Source of the DNA: Falsiroseomonas sp050563545
GTDB lineage: Bacteria; Pseudomonadota; Alphaproteobacteria; Acetobacterales; Acetobacteraceae
Direction: 5' to 3'
DNA: 64,000 nt
NCBI RefSeq assembly: GCF_050563545.1
Contig: NZ_JBNXUM010000031.1
Coordinates: 1 to 64,000, forward strand
The notes beneath the pieces are model-generated. The model did no database searches. It had not been told where the DNA came from and saw nothing but the letters and a program-made list of their open reading frames with translations. Positions within the stretch are counted from its first letter, which is position 1. Every line of letters begins with the position of its first letter. Of the stretch, positions 53,186 through 61,387 are shown one piece after another. Position numbers and translations under genes: made by a program.

Positions 53186-54295
53186 TCACGCCGCGGCCGC
53201 GACAGAGTTGAAGCGGCCGGGATCGAATAGCGGCAGCTCCGGCTCGCCGCCCAGGATCCGGGTGGCCAGCAGTTCGGAGATGCACGGCCCGATGGTGTAG
53301 CCCCCGCGCACGCAGGCCAGCAGCCAGGCGTCCGGCACGCCCGGCATGGCGCCGGCGAGCGGCAGGAAATCCGGCACGTGCGCCTCGTAGCCGATCCAGC
53401 TGCGGACGATGCGCGAGCCCCTGAGCGCCGGCACCGCGGTTGCCGCCAGGCGCAAATTCATCAGGAAGTTCTCCGGCACGATTGCGGTCTCGCCGCGTTC
53501 CGGGTCGCCGCGGCCCTGCCAGCCGCCGCCGATCAGCATGGTCCCGTTGTCCGACTGCTTGAGCGTCAGCAGGCCCGTGGCGTGGCCGATGGTCATCGTC
53601 GCCAGGCGCCGGATCCGCTCCGTGACCGAGACCATGTTGAAGCGCACCACGATCGGGAGTTCCACCCCGAGCATCCGCGCCAGGCGCTGCGTCCAGGCGC
53701 CCGCGGCGAGTACCAGGCGGCGCCCTTCGAAGCCTGCGCCGGATTCCGCCCGCAGCGCGAAGCCGGCGCCCGTGCGTTCCAGCGCGGCGACGCCGTCGCC
53801 TTCGAGCAGCGTCACGCCGGCCGCGACCAGCGCGGCGCGATAGGCACGGCCCGTCGCGGTGCTGTCGGCGTAGCCGTCGATCGGGCAGTAGGAGGCGAGC
53901 AGGGCGCGCGGCCCGATCGCGGGCTCCATCGCCCGCGCGCGGTCGGCCGGGATGATCTCCAGCGGCACGCCGGCCGCCTTGCGCTCGGCCATCCGCGCTT
54001 CGAGGATCGTGGCCTCGGCGTCGGTGAAGGCCAGCGTCAGGCCGCCTGTCATGTGGTAATTCACGTCCACGCCGAGCAGGCGGTGCGCGTCGGCCCAGCG
54101 TTCACGCCCGCGCAGCGCATAAGGGACCAGCGACGCCCGCTTGATCTGAAGGGACAGCGTGCCGGCGTTGACGCCCGACGCACCAGTGCCGAGCCCCTTG
54201 CGGTCCAGCAGCATCACGCGCATGCCCCCGCGCGCGAGGGCGAGCGCTGTGCCCGCGCCCATCACCCCACCGCCGACGACAAGCGCGTCGAACAC
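53186..54295 (-). CDS. FAD-dependent D-amino acid/hydroxyproline dehydrogenase subunit (DadA-like)
   Basis: The 369-residue flavoprotein starts DALVVGGGVMGAGTALALAR, an FAD-binding dinucleotide fold, and continues with GTGASGVNAGTLSLQIK, a second strand GRRLVLAAGAWTQRLA and the closing AWLLACVRGGYTIGPCI. It belongs to the DAO superfamily, to the group that works with small 2Fe-2S and FAD partners such as LhpB or OoxB. Such partners are encoded 1 kb away (55224, 56651). The start is GTG 54295, 4 bp after the DapA-family gene. It probably oxidises a D-amino acid or cis-4-hydroxy-D-proline and passes electrons to its partners. Confidence 0.85.
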   Translation of the reverse strand: MFDALVVGGGVMGAGTALALARGGMRVMLLDRKGLGTGASGVNAGTLSLQIKRASLVPYALRGRERWADAHRLLGVDVNYHMTGGLTLAFTDAEATILEARMAERKAAGVPLEIIPADRARAMEPAIGPRALLASYCPIDGYADSTATGRAYRAALVAAGVTLLEGDGVAALERTGAGFALRAESGAGFEGRRLVLAAGAWTQRLARMLGVELPIVVRFNMVSVTERIRRLATMTIGHATGLLTLKQSDNGTMLIGGGWQGRGDPERGETAIVPENFLMNLRLAATAVPALRGSRIVRSWIGYEAHVPDFLPLAGAMPGVPDAWLLACVRGGYTIGPCISELLATRILGGEPELPLFDPGRFNSVAAAA

Positions 54296-54299
54296 GGCG

Positions 54300-55208
54300 C
54301 TACTCCGCGGCTTGCGCCTGGTCCAGCAGGCCCGCGCCGACCAGCGCGGCGCGGATCTTCGCCCTCTGCGCGGCGTCCAGCGACCGGATCGGCGGCCGCG
54401 TCGGCCCGCCCGGCCTGCCAAGCATGTCGAGCGCCGCCTTCACGCCGGCGGGGAAGGTGCCGATGCCGAAGAAGCCCTTCGTCAGCGTGACCATGCGAGT
54501 CTGCAGCGCGCGCGCGGCCGGCAGGTCGCCGCCCATCGCCGCCCGGTAGAAATTCGCGGACAGCCGCCCCATCACCGGCGTTGTGCTGTCCATGTAGCCC
54601 ACGGCGCCGCAGGCCAGCGCGCCCAGCCCGAGCAGCGACGCATAGCCCGCGAAGACATTCGCGCGGTCGCCCACCGCGCGGATGATCTCCTGCAGCAGCA
54701 GGAAATCCTTCGATGATTCCTTGAAGGCCACGACCTTCGGATGGTCCGCGAGCCGGTCGCACATCTCCGGCGTCAGGTTGATCCCGGTGCGGCGCGGGAT
54801 GTTGTAGATCACCACCGGCAGCGGGGTTTCCTTCAGCACCGCCGCGAAGTGGTCCATCACCTCCTCGAGGCCGGGCAGGATGTACCAGGGCGGCTGCACC
54901 AGCGCGAAGTCGCAGCCCGCCTCCGCGGCGTCGCGCGTCTTCTTCACGGATTCCGCTGCGAGCATGTGCCCGCAGCCCGCGACGACCGGCACGCGACCGC
55001 GCGCGGTCTCCACGGCGGTGCGGTAGACTGCGCGCCGTTCCTCGTCGGTCAGCGCCCAGCTCTCGCCGGTGCAGCCATTGACGAGGATCCCGTCCACGCC
55101 GTCGCCGATCACCGCCTCGATCAGCCGGGTGAAGGCCGGGAGGTCCAGCGACAGGTCCTCGCGGAACGGCGTGGTGATGGCGGGGACGACGCCCGTGATC
55201 CGGGACAT
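54300..55208 (-). CDS. DapA-family lyase (second copy, possible Pyr4H2C deaminase)
   Basis: The 302-residue TIM-barrel lyase has Tyr135 (VVIYNIPRRTGINL) and Schiff-base Lys163 (VVAFKESSKDF), with loop NGCTGESWAL. It differs clearly from the copy at 51234. In hydroxyproline catabolism a DapA-like enzyme (LhpC) deaminates pyrroline-4-hydroxy-2-carboxylate. Its place between genes for a DadA-like enzyme and a 2Fe-2S/FAD pair makes that role plausible, but KDG or other keto-acid activity cannot be excluded. It is 15 bp downstream of the FAD partner and 4 bp upstream of the DadA-like gene. Confidence 0.85.
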   Translation of the reverse strand: MSRITGVVPAITTPFREDLSLDLPAFTRLIEAVIGDGVDGILVNGCTGESWALTDEERRAVYRTAVETARGRVPVVAGCGHMLAAESVKKTRDAAEAGCDFALVQPPWYILPGLEEVMDHFAAVLKETPLPVVIYNIPRRTGINLTPEMCDRLADHPKVVAFKESSKDFLLLQEIIRAVGDRANVFAGYASLLGLGALACGAVGYMDSTTPVMGRLSANFYRAAMGGDLPAARALQTRMVTLTKGFFGIGTFPAGVKAALDMLGRPGGPTRPPIRSLDAAQRAKIRAALVGAGLLDQAQAAE

Positions 55209-55223
55209 GGCAGCGTTCCTCCT

Positions 55224-56654
55224 TCAGCTCGGGGCGGGCGCGGGAAGATCCAACGCGTCGTAGTCGAAATCGCCGATCAGCAGGTCGTAGGGCAGGGGCC
55301 GCAGGGGCGGACGACCAGTGAGCTGGCCCGCCGCCTCGCGCCCGGTGCCGCGCATCGCGACGAGTTCGCCGAGTGTCTCGCCGCACAGCCGGCCCTGGCA
55401 AGGGCCCATGCCGCAGCGCGTCCAGGACTTGGCCTGGTTGACGTCGCGGGCGCCGGCGTCGAGCGCCTGTTCGATCGTCGCGCGCGTGATGTCCTCGCAC
55501 CGGCAGACCACCGTCTCCGGCGGGATCGCGGCATAGGCGCCGGAGCGCGGCCGCATCAGCGTCGAGATCGCCGCGCCGAAGCGCTCAGCGCGCCGGCGCG
55601 CGGCACGCGGCGCGGTCGCGGCGGCGGCATGGGCGGCGTCGCCCAGCCTTCCCGCATCCCGCGCGGAGGCCAGCCCGGCAAGCCGGCCACGCTCCTCCGC
55701 CGCGGCGGCGCCGCCGATGCCCGCGGCGTCGCCCGCGAGGTAGAGGCCGGGAAGGTTCGCCCGGAGATCCTCGTCGGTCGCCGCGATCCAGCCGCCCGCC
55801 TCGACGCGGAAGACATGCCGGGCCTGCAGCAGCCGCGTGACGGCGGTATCCGGCACCAGCCCATGCCCGAAAGCGCAGGCATCGGCCGCGATCCGCCGTC
55901 GAACCCCGGCGAGCGGGCGCCAGGTCGCGGCGTCCACCGGGGCGACCTCGACCTCCTGCAACTCGTCGGTGCCGTGCAGCGCGACGACGGCATGGCCGTG
56001 CAGGACTGGTACGCGCGATGCTGCGAGCCTCGCGCGCCAGGCGACGCCGCGCGCCAGCAGGTCTGGCCGCGAGGCCAGCGCGCCGAGGTGCGCGAGCCAG
56101 TCGCCCTGGCGCGCCAGGTCCACCACCGCCGCGACCTCGCCGCCCGCCTTCAGGATCCCCGCCGCAACGGCGAACAGCAGGGGCCCGACGCCCGCCACGA
56201 CCGTGCTCCGCCCCGGCAGCACGGCCTCGGCTTTCAGCATCACCGTCGCGGCGGCGAGTCCGACGACGCCGGGCAGCGTCCAGCCCGGCGCAGGGATCAC
56301 GCGCTCATGTGCGCCCGTCGCCAGGATCAGGCGCGGCGCCTCATGCACCTCCGGCCCGTCTGGGCCGACGGCGTGCACGCGGTAGCCGGGCTCGACGAAC
56401 CAGGCGCAGCGCGACGGCAGGTGACGCGCGCCGCTGGCGGCCAGTTCGGCGCGGAGCGCATCGCCGCGCGCCTGCTCCACCGAGGGAGGCATGGTGAATA
56501 CCGGGGCGCGATAGACCTGGCCGCCGGGTTTCGCCTGCTCGTCGAGCAGCGCGACCGCCAGGCCGCAGCGCGCGGCCTGCGTCGCCGCCGCCGTCCCGGC
56601 GGGGCCGGCGCCGAGCACGATGACGTCATGCCCGTGGCTCGCCGTCGCGTTCAT
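55224..56654 (-). CDS. FAD/NAD(P)-binding oxidoreductase with BFD-type 2Fe-2S domain (HcnB/LhpE-like)
   Basis: The 476-residue protein has an N-terminal FAD fold (DVIVLGAGPAGTAAATQAAR), a second dinucleotide site (GRSTVVAGVGPLLFAVAAG), the FAD-contact segment GLYLAGDAAGIGG, and near residue 390 a BFD-like cluster domain with VVCRCEDITRATIEQAL and RCGMGPCQGRLCG. This is the alpha subunit layout of hydrogen cyanide synthase B, opine oxidase A and D-hydroxyproline dehydrogenase. The start at 56654 overlaps the small ferredoxin gene by 4 bp. It works with the 94-residue 2Fe-2S protein and the DadA-like subunit. Confidence 0.9.
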   Translation of the reverse strand: MNATASHGHDVIVLGAGPAGTAAATQAARCGLAVALLDEQAKPGGQVYRAPVFTMPPSVEQARGDALRAELAASGARHLPSRCAWFVEPGYRVHAVGPDGPEVHEAPRLILATGAHERVIPAPGWTLPGVVGLAAATVMLKAEAVLPGRSTVVAGVGPLLFAVAAGILKAGGEVAAVVDLARQGDWLAHLGALASRPDLLARGVAWRARLAASRVPVLHGHAVVALHGTDELQEVEVAPVDAATWRPLAGVRRRIAADACAFGHGLVPDTAVTRLLQARHVFRVEAGGWIAATDEDLRANLPGLYLAGDAAGIGGAAAAEERGRLAGLASARDAGRLGDAAHAAAATAPRAARRRAERFGAAISTLMRPRSGAYAAIPPETVVCRCEDITRATIEQALDAGARDVNQAKSWTRCGMGPCQGRLCGETLGELVAMRGTGREAAGQLTGRPPLRPLPYDLLIGDFDYDALDLPAPAPS

Positions 56655-56935
56655 CCCTGGCGCAGCCGCACGACGAGGCCCTCGGCCACGCGCGCCTGGC
56701 AGGACGGCACGGTGGCACCGTCGACCTCCACGACGCATTCCTGGCAGATGCCCATGCCGCAGAACATCCCGCGCGGGCCGCCGCCGGGGCTGCTGCGCAG
56801 GCGCCTGATGCCGTCGGCCCAGAGCGCCGTCGCGACGCTCTCGCCCGCGAAGGCCTCGACCGCGCGCCCGTCCACCGTGATTGTCACCGCCTTGCCGCGC
56901 GCGGCACCGGCGATGCGGAGAGAGTCAGTGGGCAT
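56651..56935 (-). CDS. Small (2Fe-2S)-binding subunit (HcnA/LhpF-like)
   Basis: This 94-residue ferredoxin-fold protein begins VTITVDGRAVEAFAGESVATAL and carries the cluster ligands in MFCGMGICQECVVEVDG and the last Cys in PSCQ. It matches the small subunit of HcnABC, opine oxidases and the three-part D-hydroxyproline dehydrogenase. It is the first gene of the - strand operon and overlaps its FAD partner by 4 bp. The ATG at 56935 lies in a 96-bp divergent region shared with the aminotransferase gene. Identification is firm as a family; substrate is inferred. Confidence 0.92.
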   Translation of the reverse strand: MPTDSLRIAGAARGKAVTITVDGRAVEAFAGESVATALWADGIRRLRSSPGGGPRGMFCGMGICQECVVEVDGATVPSCQARVAEGLVVRLRQG

Positions 56936-57031
56936 GATCGCAGTCCGGCATCGCTGCTCGCGTCACCTTGGCATCGCCCCTCGAACCGTGGTTCCCATAA
57001 CAACGCCAACACGGCGGCAGGACAAGACAGC
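56936..57031. promoter_or_regulatory. Divergent promoter region with small palindrome
   Basis: This 96-bp region lies between two divergent operons. It contains GAACC-GT-GGTTC at 56983-56994, a five-base-arm palindrome placed about 40 bp from either start, which could be an operator controlling both directions. No clear -35/-10 pair is seen. Confidence 0.25.
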
Positions 57032-58396
57032 ATGACCTTCGACGCTCGGCGGGCTTCCGCGGTGCTGCATCGCGATCTCCGGCACACGCCGCCTGTCGCG
57101 GTGGCCGGCGAGGGCAACTGGATCATCGACGCAGAGGGCAGGCGCTACCTCGATGCCAGCGGCGGCGCGGCGGTGTCCTGCCTCGGCCACAACCATCCTC
57201 GCATCGTCGCGGCGGTGCGCGAGCAGCTCGGCCGGCTCGAATACATCCACACCTCCTTCTTCACCAACGAGCCGAGCGAGGCGCTGGCGCAGGCGCTGGT
57301 GGACCGCGCGCCGGCGGGCTTCGGCCAGGGCCGCGTCGCCTTTCTCGGCAGCGGGTCGGAGGCGATCGAGGCCGCGCTGAAGCTCGCCCGCCAGTATTTC
57401 GTCGAGCGCGGCGAGCCGCAGCGCGGCCGCTTCATCTCGCGTCGCGGCAGCTACCACGGCAACACGCTCGGCGCGCTCGCGGTCGGGGGGCATGCCGGGC
57501 GACGGAAACTCTACGCCCCGATCCTGATCGAGACCTCGCAGATCGCGCCCTGCTACGCCTACCGCGGCCAGCGCGAGGACGAGACGCTGGAGCAATACGG
57601 CCTGCGCGTCGCCGACGAACTCGACGCGGAGATCCGCCGGCTCGGCCCGGAGACGGTCGCCGCCTTCCTCGTCGAACCCATCGGCGGCGCGACGCTCGGC
57701 AGCGTGGTGCCGGTGCCGGGCTACCTCGCGCGCATCCGCGAGATCTGCGACCGTCACGGCGTGCTGCTGATCGCCGACGAGGTGATGTGCGGCATGGGGC
57801 GCTGCGGCGAGTGGTTCGTCTCCGGGCAGGAAGGCATCGCGCCCGACATGATCACCGTCGCCAAGGGCCTCGGCGCCGGCTTCCAGCCGATCGCGGCGAT
57901 GATGGCGAGCGAGCGGGTGGTGCGCGCAATCGAGCAGGGCTCCGGCCTGCTGGCCCATGGCCATACCTATATGAGCCATGCCGTGGCCTGCGCGGCCTCG
58001 CTCGAGGTGATCCGCATTATCGAGGACGAAAGCCTGCTCGAGGCCGTGCGCGACCGCGGCGCCCTGCTGTCGCGCCGCCTGCACGAGGCATTCGGTCAGC
58101 ATTCACATGTCGGCGAGATCCGCGGCCGCGGCCTGTTGCAGAGCCTGGAACTCGTTGCCGACCGCGAGAGCAAGCGGCCCTTCGACGCGCGGTTGCGACT
58201 GGCCGCGCGCATCAAGGCGACGGCGCAGGAGAGCGGCCTGATCTGCTATCCCTCCTCCGGCACGGCGGATGGCACCAATGGCGACCACGTCCTGCTGGCG
58301 CCGCCTTTCACCGTGACCGAGGCGGAGGTGGAGGCCATTGTCGCGATGCTCGGGCGTGCCATGGAGCGCAGCCTGCGCGCCGCCATGCAGGGCTGA
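57032..58396 (+). CDS. Class III (omega) aminotransferase
   Basis: The 454-residue PLP enzyme has the class III features YLDASGGAAVSCLGHNHPRI, FLGSGSEAIEAALKLARQYF, GSYHGNTLGALAVGG, the Asp of LIADEVMCGMGR and the PLP Lys278 in TVAKGLGAGFQPIA. Relatives transaminate beta-alanine, GABA, diaminobutyrate, ornithine or putrescine. It is divergent from the three-part dehydrogenase and converges with four AstE/AspA-like deacylase genes, so it could transaminate an amine released by them. The ATG at 57032 gives the normal start. An AGCCCGC/GCGGGCT hairpin follows the stop. Confidence 0.93.
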   Translation: MTFDARRASAVLHRDLRHTPPVAVAGEGNWIIDAEGRRYLDASGGAAVSCLGHNHPRIVAAVREQLGRLEYIHTSFFTNEPSEALAQALVDRAPAGFGQGRVAFLGSGSEAIEAALKLARQYFVERGEPQRGRFISRRGSYHGNTLGALAVGGHAGRRKLYAPILIETSQIAPCYAYRGQREDETLEQYGLRVADELDAEIRRLGPETVAAFLVEPIGGATLGSVVPVPGYLARIREICDRHGVLLIADEVMCGMGRCGEWFVSGQEGIAPDMITVAKGLGAGFQPIAAMMASERVVRAIEQGSGLLAHGHTYMSHAVACAASLEVIRIIEDESLLEAVRDRGALLSRRLHEAFGQHSHVGEIRGRGLLQSLELVADRESKRPFDARLRLAARIKATAQESGLICYPSSGTADGTNGDHVLLAPPFTVTEAEVEAIVAMLGRAMERSLRAAMQG

Positions 58397-58412
58397 AGCC
58401 CGCCAGCGGGCT
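58397..58412. terminator. Short perfect hairpin between convergent genes
   Basis: AGCCCGC (58397-58403) and GCGGGCT (58406-58412) form a perfect stem with a two-base spacer directly after the aminotransferase stop. There is no T-run, so it may be a weak or bidirectional Rho-type end site. Confidence 0.35.
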
Positions 58413-58420
58413 GCCTCGAT

Positions 58421-59398
58421 TCAAGGCGTGAACTCGTTGCACTCCGCCACCATCTCGCCGGAGGTCACTGCCGACCAGGTCTTGCGGATCGCGGCGACGT
58501 AGGCCGGGCCGACGGGCGACCGGATCACTTCGACCTCCCGTCCGTCCAGCGCCACGACGCGGCCGATCGGCTGGTCCTTCGCCACGATCGCGCCCGGGCC
58601 GATGAAGGCCTCGAACAGCCCGCCGCGCGTGTTGTTGACCAGCGTGCAGCGGTCCACCACGGCGCGGGCGCGCCGCACCGGCCGGCCGGGCAGGATGCCG
58701 ATCGCGGCGGCGATGCTGCGGATGGACCGCGCAAAGAGATCGGCATGCTCGTCGCTGACCTGCGCGGCGCCGCCGCATTCGACGATCACCATCGGCACGC
58801 CGCGCCGAGTGGCCTGCGCCATCATGGAGTTCTGCAGCCAGATGTCCGTCGCCGCCCAGACGGTCGCGACGTCGGCCGCCCCGGCCAGCGCGAAGGCGCG
58901 CTTCGCGGCGTCCGACCCGTCGGCCCAGCAGAGCGAGTAGTGCGGCACATGCGACCGGTCGCCGCCGGAATGCAGGTCCAGGATGGCGTCGGATACGCTG
59001 CACGCAGCCTTGATCAGGCGATGCGCGACCTGGCGGGTATGCGGCCCGTCCTCGGCGCCGGGAAAGACGCGGTTCAGGTTCTCGCCGTCGAAAGGCGTGT
59101 TGCGCTGCTGAGCGAGGAAGGCGAGCGGATTGGCCGTGAGGACCCCGATGATCGTCCCGCGCATGCTGCCGAGATCCAGCGCTTCGATGAACCGGTGCAG
59201 TCCGACGATGCCGCCGACCTCCGCGCCGTGCACGCAGCACTGGATCCAGAGCGTCGGCCCGTCCTGCGCGCCGCCGAGGACGATCACGGGCGAGCCGATC
59301 GGCATGCCATCGGGCCCGTAGCCCAGCGTCAGTTGGCCATCCGTCCGCGCGCCGGCGCGGCGCTCCAGCCCCAGCGCGGCGATCGCGGCGTCACGCAT
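58421..59398 (-). CDS. Succinylglutamate desuccinylase/aspartoacylase family protein, copy 4
   Basis: The 325-residue protein belongs to the AstE/AspA branch of M14 zinc metallopeptidase-fold enzymes, which remove acyl groups from N-acyl amino acids. Zinc ligands appear in CCVHGAEVGG (His57, Glu60) and LDLHSGGDRSH, and the catalytic Glu in VIVECGGAAQ. It also has NTPFDGENLNRVFPGAE, shared with the adjacent copy at 59391, whose start its 5' end overlaps by 8 bp. It is the last of four tandem paralogues and converges with the aminotransferase gene. Substrate unknown. Confidence 0.88.
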   Translation of the reverse strand: MRDAAIAALGLERRAGARTDGQLTLGYGPDGMPIGSPVIVLGGAQDGPTLWIQCCVHGAEVGGIVGLHRFIEALDLGSMRGTIIGVLTANPLAFLAQQRNTPFDGENLNRVFPGAEDGPHTRQVAHRLIKAACSVSDAILDLHSGGDRSHVPHYSLCWADGSDAAKRAFALAGAADVATVWAATDIWLQNSMMAQATRRGVPMVIVECGGAAQVSDEHADLFARSIRSIAAAIGILPGRPVRRARAVVDRCTLVNNTRGGLFEAFIGPGAIVAKDQPIGRVVALDGREVEVIRSPVGPAYVAAIRKTWSAVTSGEMVAECNEFTP

Positions 59399-60389
59399 CG
59401 GACCCCTCCCAGCCCAGCTCGTCGTTGAGCTCGCCGATCAGCGCGCCGGAATGGACGGGCAAGTAGGGCCGCCCGATCGCGGCGACGAAGGCCGGCTTCT
59501 TCGCGCGGATCACCTCGCGCTCGTCGCCGAACGCGTCGATGATCCGGCCGAAGACCGCGCCCTCTGCGAGCGAGGCGCCCACAGCGCATCCCGGCACGAA
59601 GAAGCCGCCCTGGCGCGAGAAGACCAGGTCGCAGGATCCGATGCGGCGGATGCGCTTCGCGCGCGGCGCCGCGCCGGGCAGGATAGACAGCGCGCGGGCC
59701 GCCCCCTCGATCGAGGTCGCGAAGGCCTCCACGTGCTCCTCCGGCATCGCGCCGCCGCCGCCGCATTCCACGATCACGGCCGGCATGCCGCGCGTCGTGA
59801 GCTGCACCATCATCGCGCCCGACAGCCAGGCGTCGGTGGCTTCCCACACCGTGTCCGCGCCGATCGCTCGTGCCAGGTCGCCGGCGCACCGCGACGCGTC
59901 GGATCCGTCGGCCCAGTACAGCGCGTAGAACGGCACCACGCATTCGACGCCGCCGGAGTGGAAATCCAGCACCGCAGCCGCGACGGACTCCGCCGCCGTC
60001 AGCAGGTGATGCGCCATCTGCCGCGTGACCGCGCCGGCGGGCGCGCCGGGGAAGACGCGGTTCATGTTCTCACCGTCCTGCGGCGTATTGCGGAGTTGCG
60101 CTCGGAAGGCCAGCGGGTTCGCCGCCAGCACCCCGACCACCGCGCCCGACATGCGCGCCAGGTCCATCCGCCGCAGCGCCCGCGCGATGCCCAGCGTGCC
60201 GCCGGTCTCGCCGCCATGGATCGCCGCCTGCACCCACAGCACCGGCCCGGGCCGCGCGCCGGTCGCGACCATGACCGGCGAGGCGATCGGGCCGGCGATG
60301 TGATCGCCGAGCCGAAGCTCGCCGCGCGTCACCTCGCCCGGCACAAAGCGCGCGGTGCCGACGCCCTCGGCGCGGAAGCCGGCGACCAT
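59391..60389 (-). CDS. Succinylglutamate desuccinylase/aspartoacylase family protein, copy 3
   Basis: This 332-residue paralogue has His58 and Glu61 in AAIHGGETGG, the third zinc ligand in VLDFHSGGVE, the catalytic Glu in VIVECGGGGAM, and NTPQDGENMNRVFPGAP, so it forms a sub-pair with the copy at 58421. All catalytic residues are intact. The start at 60389 is 2 bp from the stop of the next paralogue upstream; a longer open frame runs antisense-like into that gene and is not used. The C-terminal barrel-sandwich domain after residue 240 resembles that of bacterial deacetylases such as DoeB. Confidence 0.88.
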   Translation of the reverse strand: MVAGFRAEGVGTARFVPGEVTRGELRLGDHIAGPIASPVMVATGARPGPVLWVQAAIHGGETGGTLGIARALRRMDLARMSGAVVGVLAANPLAFRAQLRNTPQDGENMNRVFPGAPAGAVTRQMAHHLLTAAESVAAAVLDFHSGGVECVVPFYALYWADGSDASRCAGDLARAIGADTVWEATDAWLSGAMMVQLTTRGMPAVIVECGGGGAMPEEHVEAFATSIEGAARALSILPGAAPRAKRIRRIGSCDLVFSRQGGFFVPGCAVGASLAEGAVFGRIIDAFGDEREVIRAKKPAFVAAIGRPYLPVHSGALIGELNDELGWEGSDA

Positions 60390-60391
60390 CC

Positions 60392-61375
60392 TCAGACCTC
60401 CCTGGGGTCGAGGCCGATATGCACCAGCGTGTCGCCGGAGGAGACGACCGGCCCACCATTGACGGACAGCACGATCCCGGGATGCGGCGCGGTCGCCTGG
60501 CCGTCGATGTTGCCATAAGCGTCGTAATAGGTGCCGATGACCTGGCCCTTCTCCAGCCGATCGCCGCAGGCGACGCTGCGCTGGAACAGCCCGCCGCGCT
60601 GGAAGGTCACCCAGGCGAACGTGGAGAAGTAGTAGAGCTTGCCGTGGTCCTTCACGGTCCCGTCCAGCATGCCCAGCGCGCGCATCGCGTTGCGCGTGCG
60701 CTCCGCCGCGTCGGTCACGGCGTCGTCGGTGAAACCGCGCAGCTTGCCCCCGCATTCCGCGATGTAGGAGGCGATGCCGTCGCGCGCCGCCACCATCATC
60801 GCGGAGCCCGCAAGCAGCGTCGTCGGCGTCGGCAGCGTGGCGCGATAGCCGAAGGCGCGCGCGACGCGCTCAGACAGCGCCTCGACCTCGCCGCCGACCT
60901 TCGGGAACAGCGCCCAGCGCACATCGGGCGTGGAGGCCGTGTGGAAGTCGATCAGGACGTTGGCGTAGCGCTTCAGCGGTTCGTAGATGCGGTGCGCCAT
61001 CTGCTGGGTGAAGCTGCCATTCGGGTCGCCCGGGAACTGCCGGTTCAGGTCGCCGCCGTGATAGATCTCATAGGGGCTCATCCGCTGGCGCGCCTGCGAC
61101 GCCGAGATGTTCAGCATGGGCAGGGCGACGACCGTGCCCTTCAGCGTCTTCGGGTCGAGCGAGCGCAGCACCTCGTGAATGATGTAGGTGCCGCAGAATT
61201 CCTGGCCGTGCACGCAGCCATGCAGCCACAGGACGGGGCCGTCCGTCTCGCCCTGGACGATGACGACGGGTGCGTTGAGCGGCGACCCGTCCGGCGCGTC
61301 GGCGATGTGCAAGAAGCCCTTCGCGACGCCGGGGGCGGCGGAGCGGGCGGTGCCGACAATGATCTCGCGAGCCAT
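60392..61375 (-). CDS. Succinylglutamate desuccinylase/aspartoacylase family protein, copy 2
   Basis: The 327-residue enzyme has HGCVHGQEFCGTYIIHE (His56, Glu59), IDFHTAST and the Glu of YIAECGGKLRG, with GGDLNRQFPGDP in the substrate pocket. Its C-terminal part has GLFQRSVACGDRLEKGQVIG, a lipoyl/barrel-sandwich-like fold found in DoeB-type N-acetyl-diaminobutyrate deacetylases. It is closest to the copy at 61388 (shared LPMLN, WALF/WALY and HIGLDPR segments). It lies 12 bp downstream of that copy. Likely a deacylase for an imported N-acyl amine or amino acid; substrate unknown. Confidence 0.88.
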   Translation of the reverse strand: MAREIIVGTARSAAPGVAKGFLHIADAPDGSPLNAPVVIVQGETDGPVLWLHGCVHGQEFCGTYIIHEVLRSLDPKTLKGTVVALPMLNISASQARQRMSPYEIYHGGDLNRQFPGDPNGSFTQQMAHRIYEPLKRYANVLIDFHTASTPDVRWALFPKVGGEVEALSERVARAFGYRATLPTPTTLLAGSAMMVAARDGIASYIAECGGKLRGFTDDAVTDAAERTRNAMRALGMLDGTVKDHGKLYYFSTFAWVTFQRGGLFQRSVACGDRLEKGQVIGTYYDAYGNIDGQATAPHPGIVLSVNGGPVVSSGDTLVHIGLDPREV

Positions 61376-61387
61376 GGCGTGCCTCCC

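Noticed and set aside
54741..57035. 764-codon + strand frame opposite the dehydrogenase genes
   Set aside because: Lies antisense to three genes with clear motifs; shadow frame.
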